DNA of 64,000 bases from Salinisphaera sp052044135 (GTDB lineage: Bacteria > Pseudomonadota > Gammaproteobacteria > Nevskiales > Salinisphaeraceae). This document shows positions 23,652 through 33,590 of this stretch, piece after piece (position 1 is the stretch's first letter; each line of letters opens with the position of its first letter). The stretch is taken from positions 434,001 to 498,000 of the forward strand of contig NZ_JBQDYF010000001.1 in NCBI RefSeq assembly GCF_052044135.1, in the 5' to 3' direction. A model generated the notes under the pieces. The model was not told the origin of the DNA, did not search any database, and worked only from the letters and a program-made list of their open reading frames with translations. Both the position numbers and the translations under genes were made by a program.

Positions 23652-23687
23652 GGCAGCCTGGATTCCCGGGCTGCCTTAATATTTTTT
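23652..23687 (+). terminator. Intrinsic terminator/attenuator in the rpsL leader
   Basis: GGCAGCCTGG pairs with CCGGGCTGCC (10 bp with one G-T pair, loop ATTC), followed by TTAATATTTTTT. It has all features of an intrinsic terminator. It lies downstream of the rpsL promoter, so it can stop read-through from rpoC and also attenuate the rpsL transcript. Confidence 0.85.
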
Positions 23688-23710
23688 AAGATCAAGATCA
23701 GGGTGACGAC

Positions 23711-24085
23711 GTGTCTACGGTCAACCAATTGGTCCGTAAGGGCCGCAAGGACAAACGGCAGAAGAATGACGTGCCGGCGTTGCAGGGCTGCCCGCAGAAG
23801 CGTGGCGTCTGCACCCGCGTCTATACCACCACGCCGAAGAAGCCGAACTCGGCACTGCGCAAGGTCGCGCGTGTGCGGCTGACCAACGGCTATGAAGTGG
23901 CCAGCTACATCGGTGGTGAAGGTCATAACCTTCAGGAACACTCCGTCGTGCTGATTCGCGGCGGTCGTGTCAAGGACTTGCCCGGTGTGCGTTACCACAC
24001 GGTGCGCGGTGCGCTGGATGCCTCGGGCGTGGAAGCGCGTCGTCAGGGTCGTTCGAAGTACGGCGCCAAGAAGCCGAAGTCGTAG
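23711..24085 (+). CDS. rpsL: 30S ribosomal protein S12
   Basis: Protein of 124 residues at the decoding centre. TTPKKPNSALRKVARVRLTNG carries the lysine near position 43 associated with streptomycin sensitivity, and GGRVKDLPGVRYH carries the second such site, so both look wild type. The GTG start gives MSTVNQLVRKGR, the usual S12 N-terminus. First gene of the str operon. Confidence 0.98.
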   Translation: MSTVNQLVRKGRKDKRQKNDVPALQGCPQKRGVCTRVYTTTPKKPNSALRKVARVRLTNGYEVASYIGGEGHNLQEHSVVLIRGGRVKDLPGVRYHTVRGALDASGVEARRQGRSKYGAKKPKS

Positions 24086-24124
24086 GTCGGCCGCATCCGT
24101 TCAAACGAATAGGTTAGAAAAGCT

Positions 24125-24598
24125 ATGTCCCGTCGTGCATCCGCCCCGCGCCGCGAAATCCTTCCGGATCCGCGGTATCACAGCGAGCTCCTCGCCAAGT
24201 TCATGAACATGATCATGGAGGATGGCAAGAAGTCGAAGGCCGAAATGATCGTCTACGGCGCGCTGTCCCAGATCTCCACCAAGAAAGGCACGGACGAGCC
24301 TCTGGAAGTGCTGCAGGAAGCGCTCGACAACGTGCGTCCTGCGGTCGAGGTCAAGTCCCGCCGCGTGGGCGGCGCCACCTATCAGGTGCCGGTCGAGGTG
24401 CGCGCGATTCGTCGTACGACGCTCGCCATGCGCTGGGTTATCGATGCCGCGCGCAAGCGTGGCGAGAACACCATGGCGCGTCGGTTGGCCGGCGAGCTGA
24501 TCGATGCCTCCGAGCATCGCGGTGCGGCGGTCAAGAAGCGTGAGGACACGCATCGCATGGCCGACGCCAACAAGGCGTTCTCGCACTTCCGCTGGTAA
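24125..24598 (+). CDS. rpsG: 30S ribosomal protein S7
   Basis: Protein of 157 residues that nucleates assembly of the 30S head and contacts the E-site tRNA. Typical S7 sequences are MSRRASAPRREILPDPRY at the start and GGATYQVPVEVRAIRRTTLA in the middle. In E. coli S7 represses the str operon through the rpsL-rpsG gap; here that gap is only 39 bases. Confidence 0.98.
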   Translation: MSRRASAPRREILPDPRYHSELLAKFMNMIMEDGKKSKAEMIVYGALSQISTKKGTDEPLEVLQEALDNVRPAVEVKSRRVGGATYQVPVEVRAIRRTTLAMRWVIDAARKRGENTMARRLAGELIDASEHRGAAVKKREDTHRMADANKAFSHFRW

Positions 24599-24648
24599 GA
24601 CGCGCGATCCCCGCGCGCACCATTTCGCAAGAGCTACAAGAGACCCTC

Positions 24649-26763
24649 ATGGCCCGTAAGCATCCACTTGAGCGTTATCGCAACATTGGCATCATGGCCC
24701 ACATCGATGCCGGCAAGACGACGACGACCGAACGTGTTCTGTACTACACCGGTATCTCTCACAAGATGGGCGAGGTGCATGACGGCGCGGCCGTGATGGA
24801 CTGGATGGCGCAGGAGCAGGAGCGCGGCATCACCATTACCTCGGCTGCCACCACCTGTTTCTGGCAGGGTATGGAGCAGCAGTATCCGCACCAGTATCGA
24901 ATCAACATCATCGATACGCCCGGTCACGTTGACTTCACTATCGAAGTCGAGCGTTCGCTACGTGTGCTCGACGGCGCCGTGTGCGTGCTGGACGCCAATG
25001 CCGGTGTGGAGCCGCAGACCGAAACGGTCTGGCGTCAGGCCAACAAGTATCACGTGCCGCGGATTGTCTTCGTCAACAAGATGGACAAGCTGGGCGCGGA
25101 TTACTGGCGCTGTCTCGAGATGATGAAGTCGCGGCTGGCCAGCACTCCGGTGACTCTGCAGTTGCCGATCGGCGCTGAGGACGAGTTCGAGGGCGTGGTC
25201 GACCTGATTCGCATGCAGGCGATCTACTGGAACCAGGAAGACGGCGGCCGCACGTTCGAGGCGCGCGATATTCCCGAGCATCTTCAGGCCGACGCCGAGA
25301 AGTTCCGGGAAGCCATGGTCGAGGCGGCAGCCGAGGCCGATGAAGAGATCATGGAGAAATATCTCGAATCGGGTGAGTTGAGCATCGACGACATCAAATC
25401 GGGCCTGCGCAAGCGCACGATCAACAACGAGATCACGCCGACGATCTGCGGTACCGCGTTCAAGAACAAGGGCGTCCAGGCGATGCTCGACGCGGTCATC
25501 GACTACTTGCCGGCGCCGACCGAAGTGCCGGCGATCAAGGGCATCGACGCCAACGATCCGGAAAAGCAGATCGAGCGCCATGCCACCGACGACGAGCCGT
25601 TCTCCGCGCTGGTGTTCAAGATTGCCACCGATCCGTTTGTCGGCTCGCTCTCGTTCATTCGTGTGTATTCAGGCGTGCTGGCATCGGGCGACGCGGTTTA
25701 CAACCCGATCGAGAACAAGAAAGAGCGCGTGGGTCGTCTGCTTCAGATGCATTCCAACTCGCGCGAAGAGATCAAGGAAATCCGCGCGGGCGATATCGCG
25801 GCCGTGGTCGGCCTGAAAAACGTGACCACCGGTTATACGCTCTGTGCGCCTGACTCCCAGGTCATTCTCGAGCGTATGGAGTTCCCGGAGCCGGTTATTG
25901 CCGTCGCGGTCGAGCCCAAGACCAAGTCCGACCAGGAAAAGATGGGCGTGGCGTTGTCGAAGCTTGCGCAGGAGGATCCGTCCTTCCGTGTGCGCACGGA
26001 CGAAGAGACGTCGCAGACCATCATCTCGGGCATGGGCGAGTTGCATCTTGAAATCATCGTCGATCGCATGAAGCGAGAGTTCGGTGTCGAGGCCAACGTC
26101 GGTGCGCCGCAGGTGGCCTATCGCGAGACCATTCGCAAGAAGGTCGAGCAGGAAGGCAAGTTCGTTCGTCAGTCGGGTGGTCGTGGTCAGTACGGGCACG
26201 TCTATCTGCGCATCGAGCCGCAGGAAGAAGCCGGCGCCGGCTATGAATTCGTCAACGCCATTGTCGGTGGCGTGGTGCCGAAGGAATACATCGGCGCGGT
26301 CGACAAGGGTATTCAGGAGGCCATGACCAACGGCGTGGTCGCGGGCTACCCCATGGTCGATATCAAGGTCACCCTCTACGACGGTTCTTACCATGATGTT
26401 GACTCCAACGAGGCGGCGTTTAAAATAGCCGGCTCGATGGCACTCAAGGATGGTGCGCGCAAGGCTTCGGCCGTGTTGCTCGAGCCGATGATGGACGTCG
26501 AAGTCGTCACGCCCGAAGAGTACATGGGCGACGTCATGGGCGATCTCAATCGGCGTCGCGGCAATCTGAAGGGCATGGAAGACATCCCGACCGGCAAGCA
26601 GATTTCGGCTACGGTGCCGTTGTCCGAGATGTTCGGTTATGCGACCGATTTGCGCTCCATGAGTCAGGGGCGTGCCACCTACACCATGCAATTCGACAAT
26701 TATGCAGAAGCGCCGCGAAATATCGTCGAGGCGTTGACTCGCAATCAACCGGAAAAGGCATAA
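24649..26763 (+). CDS. fusA: Elongation factor G
   Basis: Translocase GTPase of 704 residues. G1 AHIDAGKTTTTE is near residue 18, followed by the switch-II DTPGHVDFT and NKMDKLGAD. Domain IV contains SGGRGQYGHV near 505, whose tip enters the decoding site during translocation. Standard length, with no insertions that would suggest the mitochondrial-type or FusB-like paralogue. Confidence 0.98.
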   Translation: MARKHPLERYRNIGIMAHIDAGKTTTTERVLYYTGISHKMGEVHDGAAVMDWMAQEQERGITITSAATTCFWQGMEQQYPHQYRINIIDTPGHVDFTIEVERSLRVLDGAVCVLDANAGVEPQTETVWRQANKYHVPRIVFVNKMDKLGADYWRCLEMMKSRLASTPVTLQLPIGAEDEFEGVVDLIRMQAIYWNQEDGGRTFEARDIPEHLQADAEKFREAMVEAAAEADEEIMEKYLESGELSIDDIKSGLRKRTINNEITPTICGTAFKNKGVQAMLDAVIDYLPAPTEVPAIKGIDANDPEKQIERHATDDEPFSALVFKIATDPFVGSLSFIRVYSGVLASGDAVYNPIENKKERVGRLLQMHSNSREEIKEIRAGDIAAVVGLKNVTTGYTLCAPDSQVILERMEFPEPVIAVAVEPKTKSDQEKMGVALSKLAQEDPSFRVRTDEETSQTIISGMGELHLEIIVDRMKREFGVEANVGAPQVAYRETIRKKVEQEGKFVRQSGGRGQYGHVYLRIEPQEEAGAGYEFVNAIVGGVVPKEYIGAVDKGIQEAMTNGVVAGYPMVDIKVTLYDGSYHDVDSNEAAFKIAGSMALKDGARKASAVLLEPMMDVEVVTPEEYMGDVMGDLNRRRGNLKGMEDIPTGKQISATVPLSEMFGYATDLRSMSQGRATYTMQFDNYAEAPRNIVEALTRNQPEKA

Positions 26764-26775
26764 GAGGAAGTCGCC

Positions 26776-27966
<1,191 letters not shown>

Positions 27967-27981
27967 GGCATTTGAATCGTC

Positions 27982-28296
27982 ATGGCAGCTAGTCAGAACA
28001 TTCGTATTCGTCTCAAGGCGTTCGACCATCGATTGATCGATAAGTCGGCCCGCGAGATCGTCGAGACCGCCAAGCGTACCGGTGCGCAGGTCCACGGCCC
28101 GATCCCGCTGCCGACGCGCAAGGAGCGCTATACCATCCTGATCTCGCCGCACGTCAACAAGGACGCCCGGGATCAGTATGAAATCCGCACGCACAAGCGG
28201 ATGATGGATATTGTCGAGCCGACCGAGAAGACGGTCGACGCGTTGATGAAACTCGATCTTGCTGCGGGCGTCGACGTCCAAATTAAATTGCAGTAA
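27982..28296 (+). CDS. rpsJ: 30S ribosomal protein S10 (NusE)
   Basis: Protein of 104 residues that also serves as transcription antitermination factor NusE together with NusB and contacts NusG. Conserved S10 sequences are IRIRLKAFDHRLIDKS, GPIPLPTRKERYTIL and IRTHKRMMDIVEPTEKTVDAL. It lies only 15 bases after tuf, so it is probably cotranscribed with the str operon rather than from its own leader. Confidence 0.98.
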   Translation: MAASQNIRIRLKAFDHRLIDKSAREIVETAKRTGAQVHGPIPLPTRKERYTILISPHVNKDARDQYEIRTHKRMMDIVEPTEKTVDALMKLDLAAGVDVQIKLQ

Positions 28297-28298
28297 GG

Positions 28299-28373
28299 GC
28301 GACACAAGTCACCGGGGCGTGTTATACTTCGCGCCCTCTTGTTGGAAGAGGCCCGCGATCACGCGGGCCCTTT
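28299..28373 (+). promoter_or_regulatory. Promoter and hairpin leader between rpsJ and rplC
   Basis: GCGACA (28299-28304), an 18-bp spacer and a good -10 TATACT (28323-28328) begin right after rpsJ. Two overlapping hairpins follow: CCTCTT/AAGAGG (28335-28351) and GGCCCGCG/CGCGGGCC (28350-28369, loop ATCA) then CTTTG. They can form alternately, as in an attenuator. In E. coli the S10 leader regulated by L4 lies before rpsJ. Confidence 0.6.
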
Positions 28374-28443
28374 GCACTGGAAAACCATACTTGAACTGTC
28401 GCCCCCTCTAGCGAGTGGCGATAAGCGAGAAGGTACTTAATAA

Positions 28444-29139
28444 ATGGCTATTGGATTGGTAGGTCGCAAGCGCGGCATGACGCGCGTGTTCGACGACAAC
28501 GGCGTGTCCGTGCCTGTCACGGTCGTCGAGGTCGAGCCGAACCGCGTCGTCCAGAAAAAAGATGTCGAAACCGATGGCTACCGCGCACTGCAGGTGACGA
28601 CCGGTACGCGTCGCGCAAACCGCGTGACCAGGCCGGCCGCCGGGCACTTCAAGAAGGCCGGCGTCGAGGCGGGTCGCGGTATGTGGGAGTTTCGCGTGGA
28701 CGGTGACTGGCCCCGGGTTGCGTCCGGCGCGGCCGATGGCGAAGAGGCCGTCGAGCCGGAGCAGGTCGAGATCGAGGTCGGCGGTGAGCTGACGGTGTCG
28801 ATCTTCGCCGCCGGGCAGTACGTCGACGTGATCGGGCGCTCCATCGGCAAGGGCTACGGTGGTGTGATCAAGCGTCACAATTTCCGGTCCCAGCGGTCGA
28901 CGCATGGTAACTCGAAGGCGCATCGCGCGCCGGGCTCGATTGGTCAGAACCAGTCGCCGGGTCATGTGTTCAAGGGCAAGAAGATGGCCGGCCAGCTGGG
29001 TAACGCCCGTACCACGGTCCAGAACCTGGAAGTGGTTCGCGTGGACGAAGAGCGGGGTCTCATTCTGGTTCGCGGCGGTGTGCCGGGTGCCAAGAACGGT
29101 GACGTCATCATTCAGCCGGCGGTCAAGAAGGCCGGTTAA
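28444..29139 (+). CDS. rplC: 50S ribosomal protein L3
   Basis: Protein of 231 residues, slightly longer than the E. coli 209 because of an insertion around 90-105. The start GLVGRKRGMTRVFDDNG and the core HGNSKAHRAPGSIGQNQSPG, which contains the Gln methylated in some bacteria, are typical. L3 reaches the peptidyl-transferase centre. ATG 28444 opens the S10-operon part after the leader. Confidence 0.97.
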   Translation: MAIGLVGRKRGMTRVFDDNGVSVPVTVVEVEPNRVVQKKDVETDGYRALQVTTGTRRANRVTRPAAGHFKKAGVEAGRGMWEFRVDGDWPRVASGAADGEEAVEPEQVEIEVGGELTVSIFAAGQYVDVIGRSIGKGYGGVIKRHNFRSQRSTHGNSKAHRAPGSIGQNQSPGHVFKGKKMAGQLGNARTTVQNLEVVRVDEERGLILVRGGVPGAKNGDVIIQPAVKKAG

Positions 29140-29169
29140 CGGCGCGCTGGCGAATAGGCAGGTTTAAGC

Positions 29170-29778
29170 ATGGAACTGAATCTCGCAAGCGGCGACAAGT
29201 CGGTTTCGGTGTCGGACGCCGTTTTCGGTCGCCCGTTCAACGAAACTCTGGTGCACCAGATCGTCACGGCATATCTCGCCGGTGGTCGTGCGGGCACCAA
29301 GGCGCAGAAAAATCGTGCGGAAGTGCGCGGCGGCGGCAAGAAGCCGTGGCGTCAGAAGGGCACGGGCCGCGCCCGGGCTGGCACCATTCGCAGTCCGATC
29401 TGGTCCGGTGGCGGCGTGACGTTCGCCGCAAGTCCCCGCGATTTCTCGCAGAAGGTCAACCGCAAGATGTATCGCGCCGGCATGAGTGCGATCGTTTCGG
29501 AGCTGGTTCGCCAGGATCGCCTTTCGGTGGTTTCGGATCTGGCGCTCGAGTCGCGTAGCACCAAGGGCCTGCTCAAGGCTCTGTCCGAGCAGTCGGTCGA
29601 GGCGCGCGGCGTGCTGGTTGTATCCGAAGTCGACGACAAGCTCGGCTATTCGGCCAACAATATCGTCGGCTTCGACGTGGTCGCGGTCACGGATCTCGAT
29701 CCGGTCACGCTGGTCGGCGCTGAGCATGTGTTGATGACGGAAAGCGCGCTGCAGGCGTTCGAAGGATGGCTGGCATGA
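29170..29778 (+). CDS. rplD: 50S ribosomal protein L4
   Basis: Protein of 202 residues. The extended loop KAQKNRAEVRGGGKKPWRQK and GTGRARAGTIRSPIWSGGG lines the exit tunnel and is the site of macrolide-resistance changes; it looks wild type. L4 is the known autogenous repressor of the S10 operon. The ATGA overlap with rplW indicates translational coupling. Confidence 0.98.
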   Translation: MELNLASGDKSVSVSDAVFGRPFNETLVHQIVTAYLAGGRAGTKAQKNRAEVRGGGKKPWRQKGTGRARAGTIRSPIWSGGGVTFAASPRDFSQKVNRKMYRAGMSAIVSELVRQDRLSVVSDLALESRSTKGLLKALSEQSVEARGVLVVSEVDDKLGYSANNIVGFDVVAVTDLDPVTLVGAEHVLMTESALQAFEGWLA

Positions 29779-30077
29779 ATAAAGAGCGCATCTATCAGGT
29801 ACTGCGTTCGCCGCTCGTCTCGGAAAAGGCTTCGGTGGTTGGCGATTCGGCCAACCAGGTGGTCTTCCAGGTCGCCGGCGACGCGAACAAGCACGAGATC
29901 GCCGAAGCGGTCGCGTCCCTGTTCAACGTCAAGGTCGTCGGTGTGACCACGTTGAACAACAAGCCCAAGCAGAAGCGCTTTCGCGGCCAGGCCGGTTTGC
30001 GAAGCGGTTTCAAGAAGGCTTATGTGACGCTGGCCGAAGGCGACGAAATCGATTTTCTTGACGGCGCCGCCCAGTAG
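29775..30077 (+). CDS. rplW: 50S ribosomal protein L23
   Basis: Protein of 100 residues at the tunnel exit, docking site for trigger factor and SRP. ATG 29775 gives MNKERIYQVLRSPLVSEKA, matching the family start, and overlaps the rplD stop by four bases; ATG 29766 upstream would be three codons longer. The C-terminal half, KPKQKRFRGQAGLRSGFKKA, is conserved. Confidence 0.97.
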   Translation: MNKERIYQVLRSPLVSEKASVVGDSANQVVFQVAGDANKHEIAEAVASLFNVKVVGVTTLNNKPKQKRFRGQAGLRSGFKKAYVTLAEGDEIDFLDGAAQ

Positions 30078-30102
30078 GGCGACGTAGCGGAGCTAGAATA
30101 CT

Positions 30103-30939
30103 ATGGCACTCAAGAAAGCCAATCCGACATCAGCGGGCCGGCGGTTCGTGGTCAGCGTCAAGCGCCCCGACCTGCACAGCGGCAGGCCGCATGAAGCGCT
30201 GCTGGTCAAGAAGCACAAGCAGGGTGGTCGCAACGCGCACGGCCGGATCACGGTTCGTCATCGCGGCGGCGGTCATCGTCAGCATTATCGGCTGATCGAT
30301 TTCAAGCGCAACAAGGACGGCGTCCCGGGTAAGGTCGAGCGTCTGGAGTACGATCCGAATCGCAGCGCGAACATCGCGCTGGTGCTCTATGCCGACGGCG
30401 AGCGCCGATACATCATCGCGCCGCGCGGTGTCGAAGCCGGTACGCCGATCGTTTCCGGTCCGCAGTCGCCGATTCGTCCGGGCAACGCATTGCCGCTGGC
30501 CAGCATCCCGGTGGGTACAACGGTGCATTGTGTGGAAATGCGTCCCGGCAAGGGTGCCCAGCTGGCGCGCAGCGCCGGCACGAGCATCCAGATCGCGGCG
30601 CGGGCCGGCGAGTACTGCGTGTTGCGCCTGAAGTCCGGCGAAACCCGTCGCGTGCACATCAACTGCAAGGCGACCGTCGGCGAGGTTGGCAACAACGAGC
30701 ACAGCCTGCGTCAGCTCGGCAAGGCCGGCGCCACACGCTGGCGCGGCAAGCGTCCCACCGTTCGCGGTGTGGCCATGAATCCGATCGACCACCCGCATGG
30801 TGGTGGCGAGGGTCGCACCAGCGGTGGCCGGCATCCGACCAGTCCCTGGGGTTGGAAGACCAAGGGTCTCAAGACTCGTTCGAACAAGCGCACCGACGGC
30901 ATGATTGTCCGTCGGAGCACCAAGCGCAAAAAGCGCTAG
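30103..30939 (+). CDS. rplB: 50S ribosomal protein L2
   Basis: Protein of 278 residues, one of the most conserved 50S proteins, needed for subunit association and peptidyl transfer. The C-terminal PIDHPHGGGEGRTSGGRHP contains the conserved histidine near position 230. The zinc-independent core and the basic tail SNKRTDGMIVRRSTKRKKR are intact. Confidence 0.98.
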   Translation: MALKKANPTSAGRRFVVSVKRPDLHSGRPHEALLVKKHKQGGRNAHGRITVRHRGGGHRQHYRLIDFKRNKDGVPGKVERLEYDPNRSANIALVLYADGERRYIIAPRGVEAGTPIVSGPQSPIRPGNALPLASIPVGTTVHCVEMRPGKGAQLARSAGTSIQIAARAGEYCVLRLKSGETRRVHINCKATVGEVGNNEHSLRQLGKAGATRWRGKRPTVRGVAMNPIDHPHGGGEGRTSGGRHPTSPWGWKTKGLKTRSNKRTDGMIVRRSTKRKKR

Positions 30940-30966
30940 GGCGCCAGACAAGGTACGGGATAAGTT

Positions 30967-31236
30967 ATGCCACGTTCTCTCAAGAAAGGTCCCTTCGTCG
31001 ACCTGCATCTGGCCAGGAAGGTCGAGGCGGCTCAGGGTGCGAGCACCAAGCGTCCGATCAAGACCTGGTCGCGTCGCTCGATGGTGACGCCGGACATGAT
31101 CGGCCTCACCATCGCGGTCCACAACGGCCGCCAGCACGTTCCGGTATTCGTGTCCGAAAATATGGTCGGACACAAGCTGGGTGAATTTTCGCCGACCCGG
31201 ACCTTCAAGGGTCATCTCGGCGATCGCAAGGGTTAA
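30967..31236 (+). CDS. rpsS: 30S ribosomal protein S19
   Basis: Protein of 89 residues in the 30S head, near the A-site finger. Typical sequences are MPRSLKKGPFVDLHL at the start and HNGRQHVPVFVSENMVGHKL with GEFSPTRTFKGH at the end. Confidence 0.98.
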   Translation: MPRSLKKGPFVDLHLARKVEAAQGASTKRPIKTWSRRSMVTPDMIGLTIAVHNGRQHVPVFVSENMVGHKLGEFSPTRTFKGHLGDRKG

Positions 31237-31251
31237 CGCGGAGATATCGAG

Positions 31252-31584
31252 ATGGAATCTGTCGCAAAATTGCGGTTCGCGCGTATCTCGCCGCAGAAGG
31301 CCCGCCTGGTCGCCGACGAAGTCCGCGGCATGCCGGTTGAGCGGGCGCTCGAAGTGCTTGAGTTCTCGACCAAGAAGGCGGCGCGGATCGTGCACAAGGT
31401 GCTCGAGTCGGCGCTTGCCAATGCCGAGCACAACGAGGGTGCGGATATCGACGAGCTCAGGATCGCGACCATCATGGTCGACGAGGGGCCGACGATGAAG
31501 CGGATGAAGCCGCGTGCCCGCGGCAGCGCCGATCGCATCCTGAAGCGGACGAGTCACGTCACCATTCGAGTGGCCGACCGCTAG
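31252..31584 (+). CDS. rplV: 50S ribosomal protein L22
   Basis: Protein of 110 residues. Its beta-hairpin, around GPTMKRMKPRARGSADRIL, lines the nascent-peptide tunnel. The Met-Lys-Arg region affected in erythromycin resistance is unaltered. The start MESVAKLRFARISPQKARLV is typical. It lies 15 bases after rpsS. Confidence 0.98.
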   Translation: MESVAKLRFARISPQKARLVADEVRGMPVERALEVLEFSTKKAARIVHKVLESALANAEHNEGADIDELRIATIMVDEGPTMKRMKPRARGSADRILKRTSHVTIRVADR

Positions 31585-31610
31585 GCGGTCCAACGACAGC
31601 GGATAAAGAT

Positions 31611-32288
31611 ATGGGTCATAAAGTACATCCCGTCGGTTTCCGGCTCGGCATCACCACCGAGTGGAGCTCGCGCTGGTACGCCGAGGGTCAGGGTTACGCC
31701 GATGCGCTGAACACCGATCTGGCGGTGCGCGAATTCATTCGCGAAAAGCTGTCGCATGCGTCGGTCAGTCGTATTCAGATCGACCGTCCGGCCCGTTCGG
31801 CTCGCATCACGATTCACACCGCACGGCCGGGTATCGTGATCGGCAAGAAGGGCGAGGACATCGACAAGCTGCGGTCCGAGGTGGCGGCACGCATGGGTGT
31901 GCCGGTGCATCTGTCGGTCGAGGAGATTCGGCGTCCGGAGCTGGATGCCTATCTCGTCGCGCAGAATATCGCGCAGCAGCTCGAGCGCCGCATCATGTTT
32001 CGCCGCGCCATGAAGCGTGCGGTGGGCAACGCCATGCGCCTGGGCGCCGGCGGTATCCGCGTGAACGTCGCGGGGCGCCTGAACGGCGCCGAGATTGCGC
32101 GTACCGAATGGTACCGCGACGGCCGTGTGCCGCTGCATACGCTGCGTGCCGACATCGACTACGGCCTGGCGGAAGCCAAGACGACCTACGGTGTCATCGG
32201 CGTCAAGGTCTGGATCTTCAAGGGCGAGGTGTTCGACACCGAGCCTAAAGTCGAAGAAAGCGCCGAGTCCGGCGCTGCAGCGGGGTAA
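31611..32288 (+). CDS. rpsC: 30S ribosomal protein S3
   Basis: Protein of 225 residues with an N-terminal KH domain (GIVIGKKGEDIDKL near residue 80 with the GXXG loop) and a C-terminal S3 domain. S3, S4 and S5 surround the mRNA entry and act in helicase activity. The tail after VFDTEPKVEES is short and acidic. Confidence 0.98.
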   Translation: MGHKVHPVGFRLGITTEWSSRWYAEGQGYADALNTDLAVREFIREKLSHASVSRIQIDRPARSARITIHTARPGIVIGKKGEDIDKLRSEVAARMGVPVHLSVEEIRRPELDAYLVAQNIAQQLERRIMFRRAMKRAVGNAMRLGAGGIRVNVAGRLNGAEIARTEWYRDGRVPLHTLRADIDYGLAEAKTTYGVIGVKVWIFKGEVFDTEPKVEESAESGAAAG

Positions 32289-32294
32289 GGCGTT

Positions 32295-32708
32295 ATGTTG
32301 CAACCCAAGCGAGTCAAGTTCCGCAAGGTGCAGAAAGGTCGCAACCGCGGCCTGGCGCAGCGCGGCAACGAAGTCAGCTTCGGCGAGTTCGGCCTCAAGG
32401 CCGTGGAGCGCGGTCGGCTGACGGCGCGGCAGATCGAGGCCGCACGTCGTGCCATGACGCGCTACATCAAGCGTGGCGGCAAGACCTGGATCCGCGTGTT
32501 CCCGGACAAGCCGGTAACCAAGAAGCCCATCGAAGTGCGTATGGGCAAGGGCAAGGGCAACGTCGAGTTCTGGGTCGCCAAGGTCCAGCCCGGCTCCATG
32601 CTCTACGAGATGGAAGGCGTTTCGCGTGAAGTGGCGCAGGAAGCGTTCCGGCTGGCCGCTTCCAAGTTGCCGGTCAAGACCGTGTTCGTCGAACGCAAGG
32701 TGATGTAG
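32295..32708 (+). CDS. rplP: 50S ribosomal protein L16
   Basis: Protein of 137 residues near the A-site tRNA elbow. Conserved regions: MLQPKRVKFRKVQKGRNRG, the RQIEAARRAMTRYIKRGGK helix, and RMGKGKGNVEFWVAKVQPG, which includes the arginine hydroxylated in some bacteria. Confidence 0.98.
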   Translation: MLQPKRVKFRKVQKGRNRGLAQRGNEVSFGEFGLKAVERGRLTARQIEAARRAMTRYIKRGGKTWIRVFPDKPVTKKPIEVRMGKGKGNVEFWVAKVQPGSMLYEMEGVSREVAQEAFRLAASKLPVKTVFVERKVM

Positions 32709-32716
32709 AGGCGATC

Positions 32717-32911
32717 ATGAAAGCGACAGATCTGAGACAGAAATCGGCCGACGAGCTGAACGAGGAGCTGGTGGCGCTGCGGCGCGAGCAGTTCAACCTG
32801 CGCATGCAGCAGGGCAGCGGTCAGCTGGCGGCGACGCATCAGTTCGGACGTATCCGGCGCGATATCGCCCGTATCAAGACCGTGCTCAACGAAGCACGCA
32901 ATCAGGGTTAA
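32717..32911 (+). CDS. rpmC: 50S ribosomal protein L29
   Basis: Small helical protein of 64 residues at the tunnel exit, next to L23. It begins MKATDLRQKSADELNEEL and carries the LVALRREQFNLRMQQGSGQL helix pair typical of L29. Confidence 0.97.
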   Translation: MKATDLRQKSADELNEELVALRREQFNLRMQQGSGQLAATHQFGRIRRDIARIKTVLNEARNQG

Positions 32912-32916
32912 CTCCG

Positions 32917-33216
32917 ATGAGCGATACCAACACGCAACCCGAAGCAGGCGAAAAGCGCCAGCGCGCACTCGTGGGCCGCGTGGTCAGCAACGCGATGGAC
33001 AAGACCATCGTGGTGTCGATCGAGCGGCGCATGCAGCATCCGCTGTATGGCAAGTACGTCAAGCGCAGCACGCGACTCAAGGCACACGACGCAGACAATG
33101 TCTGCAATGTGGGCGACTGGGTCGAGATTCGTGAGGGTCGCCCGATCTCTCGTCACAAATCGTGGTCGCTCAGCCGTGTCGTAGACAAGGCTGGCGAGTT
33201 CGATACTGCAGGATAG
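32917..33216 (+). CDS. rpsQ: 30S ribosomal protein S17
   Basis: Primary 16S rRNA-binding protein of 99 residues with an OB fold. The first 16 residues (MSDTNTQPEAGEKRQR) form a polar extension that the shorter E. coli protein lacks, followed by the core LVGRVVSNAMDKTIVVSIE and HPLYGKYVKRSTRLKAHD. Confidence 0.97.
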   Translation: MSDTNTQPEAGEKRQRALVGRVVSNAMDKTIVVSIERRMQHPLYGKYVKRSTRLKAHDADNVCNVGDWVEIREGRPISRHKSWSLSRVVDKAGEFDTAG

Positions 33217-33224
33217 CCAAGGTC

Positions 33225-33590
33225 ATGATTCAGACAGAATCGGAACTCAGCGCAGCCGACAACAGCGGTGCCCGTCGCGTCCAGTGCATCAAGGTACTGG
33301 GCGGTTCGCACCGGCGTTATGCTCGTGTCGGCGACATCATCAAGATCACGGTCAAGGATGCCATTCCGCGCGGTCGTGTGAAGAAAGGCGATGTGATGAA
33401 CGCGGTCGTGGTGCGCACCAAGCGTGGCGTGCGTCGTGTGGATGGCTCGGTCATCCGCTTCGACAGCAACGCCGCCGTGCTGCTCAACGCCAACAACGAG
33501 CCGGTCGGGACCCGTATCTTCGGCCCGGTGACTCGTGAACTGCGTGCCAAGTTCATGCGCATCATTTCGCTTGCGCCGGAGGTGCTATGA
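33225..33590 (+). CDS. rplN: 50S ribosomal protein L14
   Basis: Protein of 121 residues at the subunit interface. ATG 33225 gives MIQTESELSAADNSGARRVQ, the family start; the open frame begins further upstream inside rpsQ but is not coding there. First gene of the spc operon in E. coli. The stop overlaps the rplX ATG by four bases. Confidence 0.97.
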   Translation: MIQTESELSAADNSGARRVQCIKVLGGSHRRYARVGDIIKITVKDAIPRGRVKKGDVMNAVVVRTKRGVRRVDGSVIRFDSNAAVLLNANNEPVGTRIFGPVTRELRAKFMRIISLAPEVL

